Of a stretch of 64,000 nt of DNA, positions 26,796 to 35,999 are shown one piece after another. The DNA is from Eutrophocola sp964503965 (GTDB taxonomy: Bacteria > Pseudomonadota > Gammaproteobacteria > Pseudomonadales > Pseudohongiellaceae). The stretch is from positions 106,165 to 170,164 of the forward strand of contig CAZDCK010000002.1 of assembly GCA_964503965.1 (NCBI GenBank), read 5' to 3'. Every line of letters starts with the position of its first letter. The first letter of the stretch is position 1. The notes beneath the pieces were generated by a model. It had not been told where the DNA came from. It worked only from the letters and a program-made list of their open reading frames with translations, and made no database searches. The position numbers and the translations under genes are program-made.

Positions 26796-27521
26796 TTACC
26801 GAGCCTGCTTTAACAGTTGCAGGCTTGCAATCACCTGCAATCCATCTGCTTCATCCATGAGAGAGGCACACAGGTTTATAGCCTGCAATGGCACTGTTGA
26901 ATGCTTCAAGAGCATATCCACAGCTGGCCCACCTCCTGCAATCAGATCCCGGGCTACTTCCTGGCTGAGGGCTCCCACCTGGGGCAGTAATTCAAAATCA
27001 TGGAGGGAATGCAGGGCAGACAGCAGCTTTGGTCCTACCATTTGTGGAGCAATCCTTTCCGGATCTGCCCGTCGAATTATTGAGGCCACGGTTTCAATCA
27101 GGAAAGGCAGCACAATACATCCTTTTTTAAAGAAACAGACGGCGTTGTGGACATTCTTCCTTGCCCTGAGATTGCCCTGCTCTTCCTGAACCCATATCTC
27201 ACGACCAAAGGCACAGGACTTGTCAGAAGACAGCTCCATGGCCTGGTCCATGACATAGGTGTCAGCATCAAGCCAGATGGCACATTCAAACCCTCCCGAT
27301 TCCAGCGCACTTTGTAATGTCACCAGTCTGGCATAATCGGCCGCCACGGGCCCTTTCCCGGTTTTATCCAGGTACCACTGAGGCACCAGTGAAAAAATGG
27401 CGTCGTTGATAAAGCGGTATTCAAAGCCCTGGCACTGGCTCCAGTTTTTCACAGAGGCCAGGCAAAGCTTGATCCACTGGGGAGCCTCTTCACGAAAGGA
27501 CTGGATAACCAGGGTCTTCAA
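26796..27521 (-). CDS. Putative glycosyltransferase-like protein
   Basis: 241 residues, no signal peptide. The N-terminal IQSFREEAPQWIKLCLASVKNW resembles the GT-A nucleotide-sugar domain, and FECAIWLDADTYVMDQ contains a metal-binding DxD (Asp85/Asp87). CFFKKGC and the later QMVGPKLLSAL resemble the acceptor part of capsular-type transferases. The C-terminus is mostly helical. It starts 7 bases after the ThDP enzyme gene ends and is the last gene of that operon. The donor and acceptor are unknown. Confidence 0.6.
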   Translation of the reverse strand: MKTLVIQSFREEAPQWIKLCLASVKNWSQCQGFEYRFINDAIFSLVPQWYLDKTGKGPVAADYARLVTLQSALESGGFECAIWLDADTYVMDQAMELSSDKSCAFGREIWVQEEQGNLRARKNVHNAVCFFKKGCIVLPFLIETVASIIRRADPERIAPQMVGPKLLSALHSLHDFELLPQVGALSQEVARDLIAGGGPAVDMLLKHSTVPLQAINLCASLMDEADGLQVIASLQLLKQAR

Positions 27522-27528
27522 GACAGGA

Positions 27529-29199
27529 CTACTTCACCAGGCCAAATTCATTTGCCGGCACCTGTTTTCTCACCTGGGGCAGGAAGCGGAGCCAGAAAGG
27601 CGACTCCAGCTCGTCGAGCCGAAAATCAATCACACCAGGGGCGTTCCTGGCCAGCAATTCCCTGAGGGCCGTCTGCATTTGTGAGGATGATGTCACTCGC
27701 CTGGCTTCAACACCAAAACTTTCGGCAAACCGGCAGAAATCCGGATTGACCAGCGACGTGGCGATAGCACGACCGCCATAGGCATTATTGAGAATACCTT
27801 CGACATTTTTATAGGCGTTGTTATTGATGATGACCATGATAACGGGAATATCAAACTGCACTGCCGTGGCCAGTTCCTGCGCTGCATACATGAATCCACC
27901 ATCACCTGTCAGACAAACCACTGGCGTCTCCGGCTTTGCTACTTTCATGCCGAGAGCCGTGCATGGACCAAAGCCCAGGGCTCCCTGATAACCGGAACTC
28001 ACGTAGGTCCTGGGATGATGCACTGGGAGCAGTTCCAGACAGGCATGGTTTATCTGGGTGACATCTACAACAACGATACCCTCTTCCCCAATCTCCTGCC
28101 TGATACCTTGAAGTATGGACGCCGACACATGCTGTGGTGCCATGGCATCAGCAACAGCCTGTCTTGCTGAGTCAAAGTGTGCATCCAGCACGACGGGCTT
28201 ATCAAGATAGCGTGGAACCCTGTCCAGCAAGGCATTAACAACCTGCCCAACTTCCCCATGCACCCCGTTGATGGGCGCCGGAAGCCGGTTAAGCTCACCG
28301 ATATCTATATCCACTTTGCTGATATGCATCCCGTCATCCCACCCCCAGTTATAAATGGGTGCATATAGACGCGTTCCCAGAGCCAGTACGGTATCTGCGT
28401 GGGCCCAGAGTTTATTGGACCCCAGCTGATTGAAGGCCAGGGGGTGAGAACAATCAATTGTCCCCATGCCATTTTCTGACATGCCAACACCCGCACCCAG
28501 CATTTCCGCCAGGGCCTGGATGCTATCCCCTGCATGAGTCGACCCGCCCCCGGCTATTATCAGGGGAAATCTGGATTTGGCCAGGCGCTGTGCCAGAGCA
28601 TCAATGGCATCTTCGTCCAGTTCAGGAGAAGCAGGCTCATGAGATGCCAGAACCGGAGAATCTTCACGCATCGACATCCGCACAATGTCGGAGGGTAGTT
28701 CCAGGTATACCGGTCGCGTCCTGCCCAAGTGTGCCTGCTCCAGTGCCTGGGCCAACAGCGGTCCGATTTGCGAGACATCCTCGACCCGTTGGCACCATTT
28801 GGCCAGGCTTCCTGCAATGCCGATCTGGTTATCAAGTTCATGTAACACCCCCACGCCGGAACCGATAAACATCCGTTCAGACTGCCCCGCCAGACAAAGC
28901 ATGGGGGTATTACAGGCATGAGCTACCAGCAGACCGGTTGTGGCATTGAGAAAGCCGGGGCCCGGAACGACCAGCAGTACACCGGTTTTTCGTGATGCAT
29001 GGGCATACCCGAAAGCCATGAGGGCCAGCCCCTGTTCATGCCGTGCATGAATGACACGAAGCTTGTCACTGACATCATGTAGTCCTGCAAACACAGGATC
29101 CAGCTGTACGCCGGGAATACCGAACAGGGTATCAATCCCATTAGCAACCAGTGAGTGGGCAACTATCTCACCACCGGTAATTGTTGTCGGGTCAGTCAC
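27529..29199 (-). CDS. Thiamine diphosphate-dependent enzyme, acetolactate synthase large-subunit family
   Basis: About 556 residues from GTG 29199, chosen because it overlaps the sulfurtransferase stop by only 8 bases and has GAGGTG upstream; a longer ATG start at 29238 would run 47 bases into the previous gene. The N-terminal PYR domain has GIDTLFGIPGVQLD and HARHEQGLALMAFGYA (catalytic Glu). The C-terminal PP domain has the ThDP motif VCLTGDGGFMYAAQEL ending INNNAYKN. The middle domain is the usual DHS-like fold. This family includes acetolactate synthases, benzoylformate decarboxylases and related oxoacid enzymes. Neighbours do not show branched-chain amino acid genes, so the substrate is open. 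Confidence 0.88.
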   Translation of the reverse strand: MTDPTTITGGEIVAHSLVANGIDTLFGIPGVQLDPVFAGLHDVSDKLRVIHARHEQGLALMAFGYAHASRKTGVLLVVPGPGFLNATTGLLVAHACNTPMLCLAGQSERMFIGSGVGVLHELDNQIGIAGSLAKWCQRVEDVSQIGPLLAQALEQAHLGRTRPVYLELPSDIVRMSMREDSPVLASHEPASPELDEDAIDALAQRLAKSRFPLIIAGGGSTHAGDSIQALAEMLGAGVGMSENGMGTIDCSHPLAFNQLGSNKLWAHADTVLALGTRLYAPIYNWGWDDGMHISKVDIDIGELNRLPAPINGVHGEVGQVVNALLDRVPRYLDKPVVLDAHFDSARQAVADAMAPQHVSASILQGIRQEIGEEGIVVVDVTQINHACLELLPVHHPRTYVSSGYQGALGFGPCTALGMKVAKPETPVVCLTGDGGFMYAAQELATAVQFDIPVIMVIINNNAYKNVEGILNNAYGGRAIATSLVNPDFCRFAESFGVEARRVTSSSQMQTALRELLARNAPGVIDFRLDELESPFWLRFLPQVRKQVPANEFGLVK

Positions 29200-30025
29200 C
29201 AGTAGCCACACCTCTGGTTGAATCCGTGATCCATTCACTCCAGGATCCGGGATACAGTGCTACGGAATCCTCACCGGCAATTTTCATAGCGAGTATGTTG
29301 TGTGCCGCTGTCACACCGGAACCGCAGTAACAAACAAGCGGTTTACCGGAATCGATGGCCGGTGCAAATTTTTCGGCCAATGCGCCTGCTGACCTGAAAA
29401 AACCATTGTCATCCAGGTTGCCTGAGAAGGCTGAGCAAATTGCGCCTGGAATGTGCCCGGCAACCGGGTCCAACGGCTCTGTCTCACCACGAAAACGCGG
29501 CAATTCCCTGGCATCGAGCAGCATTTGCCCTTCGTGAATTTCATCAGTCTCAACCATGGAGACAAGGGAGTCCAGCTGACTGTAATCAAAATCAGCTGCT
29601 TGGGTGACAGATACCGGCTCGGCGCTCAGGTCATATCCACCGGCAGCCCAGGCCTTGATACCACCATCAAGCAAGGCTGCATTGTCATGCCCGATCCACC
29701 GAAGCATCCACCACATTCTTGCTGCCATGGCACCACCGGCATCATCATAAATCACTACCTGCTTCTCCGGTGTTATGCCAAGTGACTGCACATCCCTGAT
29801 CCAGATATGTTTTTCTGGCAAGGGATGCCTGCCTGTCTTTCCCGGCACATGTGCGGCACTCAACTCTTTTTCAAGATTCACATAATGGGCTCCAGGAATA
29901 TGGCCTTCTTTATAAGCGGCCTGACCCGCTCCGGCATCTGCCAGGGAAAAGCGACAGTCAACGATTACCCAGTCAGGGTTATCAAGGTTGTTGGCCAGTT
30001 CACTGGCACTGACAAGGGTATCCAA
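29192..30025 (-). CDS. sseA: 3-mercaptopyruvate sulfurtransferase
   Basis: 277 residues, two rhodanese domains. The N-terminal one has VIVDCRFSL (inactive), and the C-terminal one has the catalytic Cys234 in CYCGSGVTA, the CGSGVTA loop of mercaptopyruvate sulfurtransferases rather than thiosulfate ones. It moves sulfur from 3-mercaptopyruvate to thiols or cyanide. The start is a TTG at 30025, supported by AGGAG 9 bases upstream; no in-frame ATG exists near. It is the first gene of a three-gene operon with the ThDP enzyme and the glycosyltransferase-like protein. Confidence 0.92.
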   Translation of the reverse strand: MDTLVSASELANNLDNPDWVIVDCRFSLADAGAGQAAYKEGHIPGAHYVNLEKELSAAHVPGKTGRHPLPEKHIWIRDVQSLGITPEKQVVIYDDAGGAMAARMWWMLRWIGHDNAALLDGGIKAWAAGGYDLSAEPVSVTQAADFDYSQLDSLVSMVETDEIHEGQMLLDARELPRFRGETEPLDPVAGHIPGAICSAFSGNLDDNGFFRSAGALAEKFAPAIDSGKPLVCYCGSGVTAAHNILAMKIAGEDSVALYPGSWSEWITDSTRGVATGD

Positions 30026-30500
30026 GTTATCGAACTCCTATTTTCAAATTGTTTTACAGGTATACAGGTCAACCAGAATATCAGCCGATGTAAATATTAA
30101 ATAACGTTACCAGAGATAGAGGTTGTCTGAAAAACTTTTTACCATACCTTGCCAGCCGCTTTCGACAGCCCCGCAGTGGTTCATTCCAGTCTTACCAGAC
30201 ATAGCCACAATGGACCAGCCAGACACTGACCAAGCATGCAGTCAATCTTTCCGAAAAGTGAAATCGACGGGATCCTTTTTCGAAAAACTCTCCTGATGAA
30301 AGTAAAGGCATTAACACGTCGAAGAGAACGGGGCTATTTACGAAAAAAATGACCAAGCTCAACGCGACATGAAACGAAAGCCCGGGACAAGGAGAATTTG
30401 CCGACAAAGATGACATCTGGGGCCAGGGATAATCACTACGAATTGGCCAGTGGTAACTGTATGTTGCCTGTAAGTGGACTCAACAATCCATTACTGGTTG
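30026..30500. other. 475-base spacer without a supported gene
   Basis: It holds the upstream region of sseA (AGGAG at 30035-30039). Short open frames of up to 74 codons (for example minus strand 30,192-30,416) have no recognisable domain and no Shine-Dalgarno. I see no RNA gene. Confidence 0.55.
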
Positions 30501-32255
30501 TCAGAATTTGTTGGTAATCCAGGCAGACTGATATGGTTCCAGCTCAAGTTCAGTCTGATTTGGCACCAGATGCTGACCGGAAATCAGGTCAAGCCAGTCA
30601 TCGGTAATAATCAGGTTCAGGTTACTCAGAGAGACCGTTTGTTTGCTGGCGGTAATGTTGTTCAGGCAGAAGATACTCTGCTCACGCTTGAGAGTTTGCC
30701 GCCAGTAGGCCAGTACTTCATCACCGATATGCAGGGTGTACATGATCGCGTTGGGATGAAAGGCCTTCTGTTTCTTGCGAATGTTCATCCGTCGTTTCAA
30801 TTCAGAAAATATTCGTGAGTGGTGATTGTCTTTTTCAAGCAATCCCTCCAGCTTTTGCGCATCCCAGTTATGTCGGTTGATGGCCCGGTTATTGTTGGTG
30901 TGCTGGTACTTGTCATAATCATTCTCTGTACTCAGAAGACTGTGAATATAAAACGCAGGTATGCCCTCGATACCAAGCATAATGGTATGTGCACAAATAA
31001 ACCTGGCCTCCTGAAAACCATCATTCGGGTTGTCCAGTGTTCCTTTCATGGCATCAAAGAGGCTGATGTTGATTTCGTAGGGTTTTGACTCCCCTCCTTC
31101 AAGGCTGCGCCATGAAATCTTGCCCCCCTGGGTTTCCATCAGGCCGATCAGGTGCCCCAGAGCATCGTCATCAATCAGTCCTTCCAGTGGTCTTAACCCA
31201 ATTCCGTCGTGTGACGCCAGAAAATTGAAAAATGTGGTTCCCTTCTGGGCCGGAGGCATACTCATCAACCAGCTTTTCAGGGTGTGGCAATTCCCGGTCA
31301 CAAGTGTATTGAGCAAAAGTGGAGGCAATGAAAAGTTGTATACCAGGTGTGCTTCATTGGCATTACCAAAGTAGGAGAGGTTTTCAATATTGGGAATATT
31401 GGTTTCTGTAATGACGATGGTCCCTGGACTGTGGTATTCAACCAGTGTCCTGATCAGTCGAACGATCTCATGGGTCTGGTTAAGATTAAGACAGCTGGTC
31501 CCCTCTTCTTTCCACAGGAAAGCCACGGCGTCCAACCTGAATATCTGCACCCCCTGCTCGATATACAGACGAATTATCCGGATCATTTCCAGAAGCACCT
31601 CCGGGTTGGCAAAATTCAGGTCTGGCTGGTCATGACTGAATGTACACCATACATTTCTGATTCCATCCAGGGTGTGAACTTCCCTGAGTATTGGTGTAGT
31701 CCGGGGACGCACTACATTGGACGTATCATAGTCGTCATCCACTGTAAGGAAGTATTCCTTACCTGGCGACTTGTTCATTTTCAGTTGTTCAAACCACCGC
31801 CCCATGGCAGAACAATGATTGATCACCAGGTCTGCCATCAGCTTGAAACGTCCGGCGATCTTGTTGATATCTTCCCATTCACCGTAGCTCTCATTTACAC
31901 GGGTATAATCGATGACAGCAAAACCATCATCGGAACTGAATGGAAAAAACGGCAGAATATGAACCCAGCTTATTTCCTTTTTCAGGTGTTTTTTCAGAAA
32001 CGCAGAAAGTGTTCTCAGCGGTAGTTCATCATTATTGAGTATCGAATTCGCGTAAGTGATTACACAAATATCCGTTTCATCCCAGTTGTTTTTATGCCAG
32101 CGCGGTTTATTACAGGCATGCTCGAGCCCCATGATGTCGAGTGTTCGGGAAGCCAGTGAAGGAATATCCTGTTCGGGATATACTAGGGAAAGATGATTCT
32201 CTACGCGCTGCTGCAATTCGGCATGCAGTGCTTCAGGTTTTTTTCGATTACTCAT
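30501..32255 (-). CDS. GH13 (subfamily 18) phosphorylase, probable glucosylglycerate phosphorylase
   Basis: 584 residues, sucrose-phosphorylase-like GH13. The nucleophile Asp242 is in FRLDAVAF, the acid/base Glu284 in VITETNIPN, and the transition-state Asp350 in FLASHDGIGLRP. The N-terminal substrate region has HILPFFPFSSDDGFAVIDY. The three-gene operon with a glucosyl-3-phosphoglycerate synthase and a HAD phosphatase makes glucosylglycerate, and GH13_18 members adjacent to such genes are known to phosphorolyse glucosylglycerate. So its likely role is recycling of the solute to glucose 1-phosphate. Sucrose cannot be excluded. It overlaps the synthase stop by one base. Confidence 0.82.
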   Translation of the reverse strand: MSNRKKPEALHAELQQRVENHLSLVYPEQDIPSLASRTLDIMGLEHACNKPRWHKNNWDETDICVITYANSILNNDELPLRTLSAFLKKHLKKEISWVHILPFFPFSSDDGFAVIDYTRVNESYGEWEDINKIAGRFKLMADLVINHCSAMGRWFEQLKMNKSPGKEYFLTVDDDYDTSNVVRPRTTPILREVHTLDGIRNVWCTFSHDQPDLNFANPEVLLEMIRIIRLYIEQGVQIFRLDAVAFLWKEEGTSCLNLNQTHEIVRLIRTLVEYHSPGTIVITETNIPNIENLSYFGNANEAHLVYNFSLPPLLLNTLVTGNCHTLKSWLMSMPPAQKGTTFFNFLASHDGIGLRPLEGLIDDDALGHLIGLMETQGGKISWRSLEGGESKPYEINISLFDAMKGTLDNPNDGFQEARFICAHTIMLGIEGIPAFYIHSLLSTENDYDKYQHTNNNRAINRHNWDAQKLEGLLEKDNHHSRIFSELKRRMNIRKKQKAFHPNAIMYTLHIGDEVLAYWRQTLKREQSIFCLNNITASKQTVSLSNLNLIITDDWLDLISGQHLVPNQTELELEPYQSAWITNKF

Positions 32256-33472
32256 CAGTACTGCTTGAGATCCTCGTCAACAGCGGTCAGGAAATGATCA
32301 GCCAGGTCAGGTAATGCGCTGTTTACTCTTGTCCAACTGGGAATAAATGGCGTCTCCTGGGGGTTGTCCAGAAAACTAAGTCCGGCCTTCATAATATTTT
32401 CAGCAAACAACTCGACAGCCTTTTCTTCATTATGGATATCCAGAGTCAGACCATTGATCATGGCATCATTGTGATAACTTTCCACCATATCCAGAGCAAG
32501 CCTGTAGTAGGTCGCCTTGATAGTACGGAAAGTTTCCAGTGACAGGACCACTCCCGTCGTCGCCAGCTTGCGAAAAATAGCCTTGCTTATATCGATGGAC
32601 ATCCTTGACAGACCGGCATTTTCATCATCATAGGAGACCTCCTGGTGTTTATGATCATATCTGTCGGCTATATCCACCTGGCACAGGTGATTGTTGGAAT
32701 AATTTCGCCAGGTTTCCGAAAGTACGCCAATTTCCAGTCCCCAGTCACTGGGAATTCGAATACCCTTGAGTACATCGGCGCGCATGGAAAATTCCCCGGC
32801 CAGTGGGTAACGGTAACTATCCAGATATTCCAGATAATCATGCATGCCGAGAATTTTTTTCAATGCCCGCAGAAGGGGGGTAACCAGCAATCTGCAAACC
32901 CGTCCGTTAATCGTGCCATTGGCAATACGCGAGTAATAGCCCTTGCAGAATTCATAGTTAAAGGTGGGATTGGCGACCGGGTATATCAATCTTGCAAGCA
33001 TGTCGCGACTGTAAGTGACAATGTCACAGTCATGCAGGGCTATAGCTTCTGCTTCTCCCTGGGCAAGAAGATAGCCCAGGCAATACCAGACATTCCTGCC
33101 CTTTCCCATCTGTTTTGGCTCAAGGCCCAGTTTTCGCAACTGTTCATCCACTTCCTTGAGCCGCGGACCGTCATTCCAGAGCACTACATGATCCTGCGGT
33201 AGAACCTTGAAGAAATCGAGCGCTTTGCGGTACTGGGTTTCATCCGCCCGGTCCAGGCCAATCACAATCTGGCTGAGATAGGGAACCTTGGAAAGCTCCG
33301 CCACGATATTGTCCATGGCCGGGCCTTCCAGCTCCGAATATAGACAAGGTAAAACAAGCGCCATTGGTCTCTCTTCAGCAAAACTGACCAGTTCTTTTTC
33401 CATCTCATCCAGTTTCCGGTCAGATAGATTATGCAGAGTAGTTATCACCCCGCCCTGATAAAAATCACCCAT
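32255..33472 (-). CDS. gpgS: Glucosyl-3-phosphoglycerate synthase (GT81-like)
   Basis: 405 residues, GT-A fold. The sugar-nucleotide site has LVLPCLYSELEG and GLDRADET, and the metal-binding DxD is DCD148-150 in ALHDCDIVTYSRDM. Later LAGEFSMRADVLKGIRIPSDWG and GLEIGVLSETWR match the GpgS/MpgS group that transfers glucose from NDP-glucose to 3-phosphoglycerate. The downstream phosphorylase and upstream phosphatase complete the set. The product, glucosylglycerate, accumulates in marine bacteria under salt stress and nitrogen limitation. It overlaps the phosphatase gene by 8 bases. Confidence 0.85.
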   Translation of the reverse strand: MGDFYQGGVITTLHNLSDRKLDEMEKELVSFAEERPMALVLPCLYSELEGPAMDNIVAELSKVPYLSQIVIGLDRADETQYRKALDFFKVLPQDHVVLWNDGPRLKEVDEQLRKLGLEPKQMGKGRNVWYCLGYLLAQGEAEAIALHDCDIVTYSRDMLARLIYPVANPTFNYEFCKGYYSRIANGTINGRVCRLLVTPLLRALKKILGMHDYLEYLDSYRYPLAGEFSMRADVLKGIRIPSDWGLEIGVLSETWRNYSNNHLCQVDIADRYDHKHQEVSYDDENAGLSRMSIDISKAIFRKLATTGVVLSLETFRTIKATYYRLALDMVESYHNDAMINGLTLDIHNEEKAVELFAENIMKAGLSFLDNPQETPFIPSWTRVNSALPDLADHFLTAVDEDLKQY

Positions 33473-34271
33473 CGCTTTGTCCTGTAGTTTTTAAAATAGT
33501 CTTGATAGCGTCATTCCAGCCCTCTGGACCACAGGCCAGCGTTTTTATCTGGTTCCTGTTTTCCACAGAGGGATAGCCTCTCACAGGAGACTTTACGAGT
33601 ACTGCCCAATCAGCCGCTTCCAGCATGCCCACATCATTGTCACTGTCACCCAATGCAATCACCTTTTGTGGCTTGCCAGTAAGTTTTTCCATATGCTTTT
33701 TCAACCAATTTACGGCGGCGCCCTTGTCACAACCACTGGACACATGAAGAAAACGTCCACCCTGAACCCCTTCAAGCCCTGCTTTTCCCAGATGTTTGAT
33801 AAAGCGTACACGACTGTCATCGCTGTCTTCCCATAACAGGGGTTCCGTAAACTCCCGCTGCAGAGCCAGCATGGCACTTTCGCTATCCAGTCCGGTTACT
33901 TCAACCAGATCATTAATGCTCATATCGCTGAAGCCGGTATACTTGACACCCAGTTCCTGTTTTATGGATTCGAGGTTTTTAATTATGTCAGCACGATTCA
34001 TACCAAAACTGACCACTTCAGCGGAGTCTGCTCCGGTATCATTGTCAAACAGGTAAACCGCACCTCCATTTTCAGCAATAAACGGCGCATTAGTTTCCAG
34101 AGCCAGCCGAATGGAATCCATTTCAGCGGCTGTTTTACTGCTGCACAGTACTAGCGGTATCTGCTGTTTTTTCAGTAATGCCAGCGCTTCACTGGCCGGC
34201 TCCCACGAATACGAATGATGATCCAGCAAAGTGCCGTCAAGGTCTGTCACTACTATCCAGGATTCTGCCAT
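33465..34271 (-). CDS. HAD-IIB phosphatase, probable glucosyl-3-phosphoglycerate phosphatase
   Basis: 268 residues, mannosyl-3-phosphoglycerate phosphatase family of the HAD-IIB class. The nucleophile and acid are Asp10 and Asp12 in VTDLDGTLLD, motif II is LVLCSSKT, motif III is near DKGAAVNWLKK, and motif IV is ALGDSDNDVGM. It removes phosphate from glucosyl-(or mannosyl-)3-phosphoglycerate. It is the first gene of the operon, in the order phosphatase, synthase, phosphorylase. Sugar specificity is inferred from the neighbours. Confidence 0.85.
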   Translation of the reverse strand: MAESWIVVTDLDGTLLDHHSYSWEPASEALALLKKQQIPLVLCSSKTAAEMDSIRLALETNAPFIAENGGAVYLFDNDTGADSAEVVSFGMNRADIIKNLESIKQELGVKYTGFSDMSINDLVEVTGLDSESAMLALQREFTEPLLWEDSDDSRVRFIKHLGKAGLEGVQGGRFLHVSSGCDKGAAVNWLKKHMEKLTGKPQKVIALGDSDNDVGMLEAADWAVLVKSPVRGYPSVENRNQIKTLACGPEGWNDAIKTILKTTGQSDG

Positions 34272-34561
34272 GGCACTATTTAACCTATCTCCAATTAGCT
34301 GGTATTTTATGGTTATAAACTCATCTCACATGACTCGAATGTTTGACTGCCCAGTAAAATGCAAGATTAATACCGTTATACAAACAAGGATTGGCCTGTT
34401 TGTCAGCACCAAAATTACAATTAACGTCATAAATCAGTGCGTTCACAGCTCAGGCGAACCAAAACAGTGCCCATGATGCACACTTTTAGTGACAGATGAG
34501 CGTAATCAGAAATGATACACTCCGTTTCCAACAATAACCCAAAAGACAGTTTTCACTCACC

Positions 34562-35164
34562 ATGATCATAGACACTTCCACATTAACCAATAAGGAAATG
34601 TATAAATTCCTGATTGGTGGTATAGCCCCCCGCCCCATCGCCTGGGCAGGGACCCGCAGCAAGGACGGCATCAACAACCTGGCGCCGTTTTCCTTTTACA
34701 ATGCCTTCAGTTCCACACCACCGATTGTTGGTTTTTCCACGATACCCAGACTTGACGGACGCAAGAAAGACACTCTGCAGAATATCATTGATACGAAATG
34801 TTTTACCCTGAGCGGCGTGAGTCATTCTCTCGTAGAGCAGATGAGCAAGACCGCTGCCCTGCTGGAACCCGATGAAGACGAATTTGAATACTCAGCACTT
34901 GAACCGGTCCAGGCCAGTCATGTTGATGCCCCCTATGTGAATGGAGCACTTCTGGTATTTGAATGTGAACTCAACCAGATTGTCAGCTTTGGAGACCAGG
35001 AAGGTTCCGGCAACCTGATTCTGGGTGAGATTCGCTATATCAACATTGATGAGTCAATTTATAACGACGGATATGTGGATTTTGAAAAACTTGATCCGGT
35101 TGGTCGTCTTGCAGGTAACTGGTATTCCACTATTCGTGACAAATTTGAATTGAAAAGAGGCTAG
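34562..35164 (+). CDS. Flavin reductase-like domain protein
   Basis: 200 residues, FMN-binding split-barrel. PRPIAWAGTRSKDGINNLAPFS and PPIVGFSTI and NIIDTKCFTL match the DIM6/NTAB flavin reductase family. These proteins use FMN to oxidise NAD(P)H or to act as flavoproteins of unknown substrate. It starts 290 bases from the divergent phosphatase gene and is followed 2 bases later by the BON protein. There is no clear Shine-Dalgarno before ATG 34562. Confidence 0.85.
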   Translation: MIIDTSTLTNKEMYKFLIGGIAPRPIAWAGTRSKDGINNLAPFSFYNAFSSTPPIVGFSTIPRLDGRKKDTLQNIIDTKCFTLSGVSHSLVEQMSKTAALLEPDEDEFEYSALEPVQASHVDAPYVNGALLVFECELNQIVSFGDQEGSGNLILGEIRYINIDESIYNDGYVDFEKLDPVGRLAGNWYSTIRDKFELKRG

Positions 35165-35166
35165 GC

Positions 35167-35664
35167 ATGAAATTTTTATTCCCTTTAATCACCGCTCTTG
35201 TCTTGCTGTCGACTGCTGTTTTGGCCCAGGAGGTCAATGACGAAAACATTGCTGCCCGTGTCAATAATGCCATTGAAAAAAATGAAGAGCTCGAAGGCAG
35301 CGATATCCTGGTAGTAAGCGTTAATGGGTATGTCATGCTGGCAGGCCAGGCTCTGAGCCAGGAGCAGAAACAGCAGGCATCCATAGCTGCCGCCTTTGCT
35401 TCCGACGACATTCGCCGTCTTATGAATGAACTTGAAATCGTAGAATCAATTGACCGTTCTTTCGACGCTTCAGACCGGGGAATTCTTGACCAGATCGTAG
35501 CCGTCATTCCTGAAATGTCATCGGCGACCGTGCCAGTCATACATAATGGCGTGGTGCACCTGCTTGGCAGAGTCACCCGTGAGGAAGGCAATAAGGTCGC
35601 CACAGCCATCAGCAAAATGAAGGGCGTTAAAAACATCAGGCTCAGTTATGAGTTCGTAGATTAG
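35167..35664 (+). CDS. Exported BON-domain protein
   Basis: 165 residues. A signal peptide (1-20, ending VLAQ) is followed by two BON-type repeats: NGYVMLAGQALSQEQKQQA in the first, and NGVVHLLGRVTREEGNKVA with KNIRLSYEFVD in the second. BON proteins such as DolP bind outer-membrane phospholipids. It begins 2 bases after the flavin reductase stop with GAGG upstream, so both share a transcript. No lipobox is seen, so it is probably soluble in the periplasm. Confidence 0.8.
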   Translation: MKFLFPLITALVLLSTAVLAQEVNDENIAARVNNAIEKNEELEGSDILVVSVNGYVMLAGQALSQEQKQQASIAAAFASDDIRRLMNELEIVESIDRSFDASDRGILDQIVAVIPEMSSATVPVIHNGVVHLLGRVTREEGNKVATAISKMKGVKNIRLSYEFVD

Positions 35665-35999
35665 CTGTACTATTGCGGACCTGACCTTCAAGCGCAATGC
35701 CTCGCACTTTGATCTCAAACCGGCAATTTCCTTTTGACGGAAAGCAAAATCGGATTCCGTACAGGGGAACCATGTCCGGACGATAAATCCTGAATTTAGC
35801 GTAACGAACGAAGCAAGATTGAAGCGCCTGCGCGCGCAGTGAGCTTAGAGAGCGCAGAAAAGCCCGTATGGAAATCCGCAACCGATCGAGCATATAAGCA
35901 ACAATTACCTGGCAAGTGAAGCAGCTACTGCAAAATCAGATAAAATTTCCCAAAAAAAAGGGCGCTGTGTGCGCCCTTTTTGATTGCTGGATCAATACA
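35665..35999. other. 335-base spacer with a terminator and no gene
   Basis: A minus-strand open frame (35,642-35,893) rich in Arg and Leu has no domain and no Shine-Dalgarno, and it overlaps the BON gene. Only the terminator at 35,953-35,981 is supported. Confidence 0.5.
35953..35981. terminator. Bidirectional intrinsic terminator
   Basis: AAAAAGGGCGC, loop TGTGT, GCGCCCTTTTT: an 11-base stem with A and T flanks between converging BON and haem/propeller genes. Confidence 0.9.

Noticed and set aside
30192..30416. Minus-strand 74-codon frame in a spacer
   Set aside because: No Shine-Dalgarno, no domain, unusual composition.
31347..32024. 225-codon plus-strand frame
   Set aside because: Antisense to the GH13 phosphorylase gene.
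35642..35893. Minus-strand 83-codon frame in a spacer
   Set aside because: Overlaps the BON gene, no domain; looked like a transposase remnant but no motif supports that.
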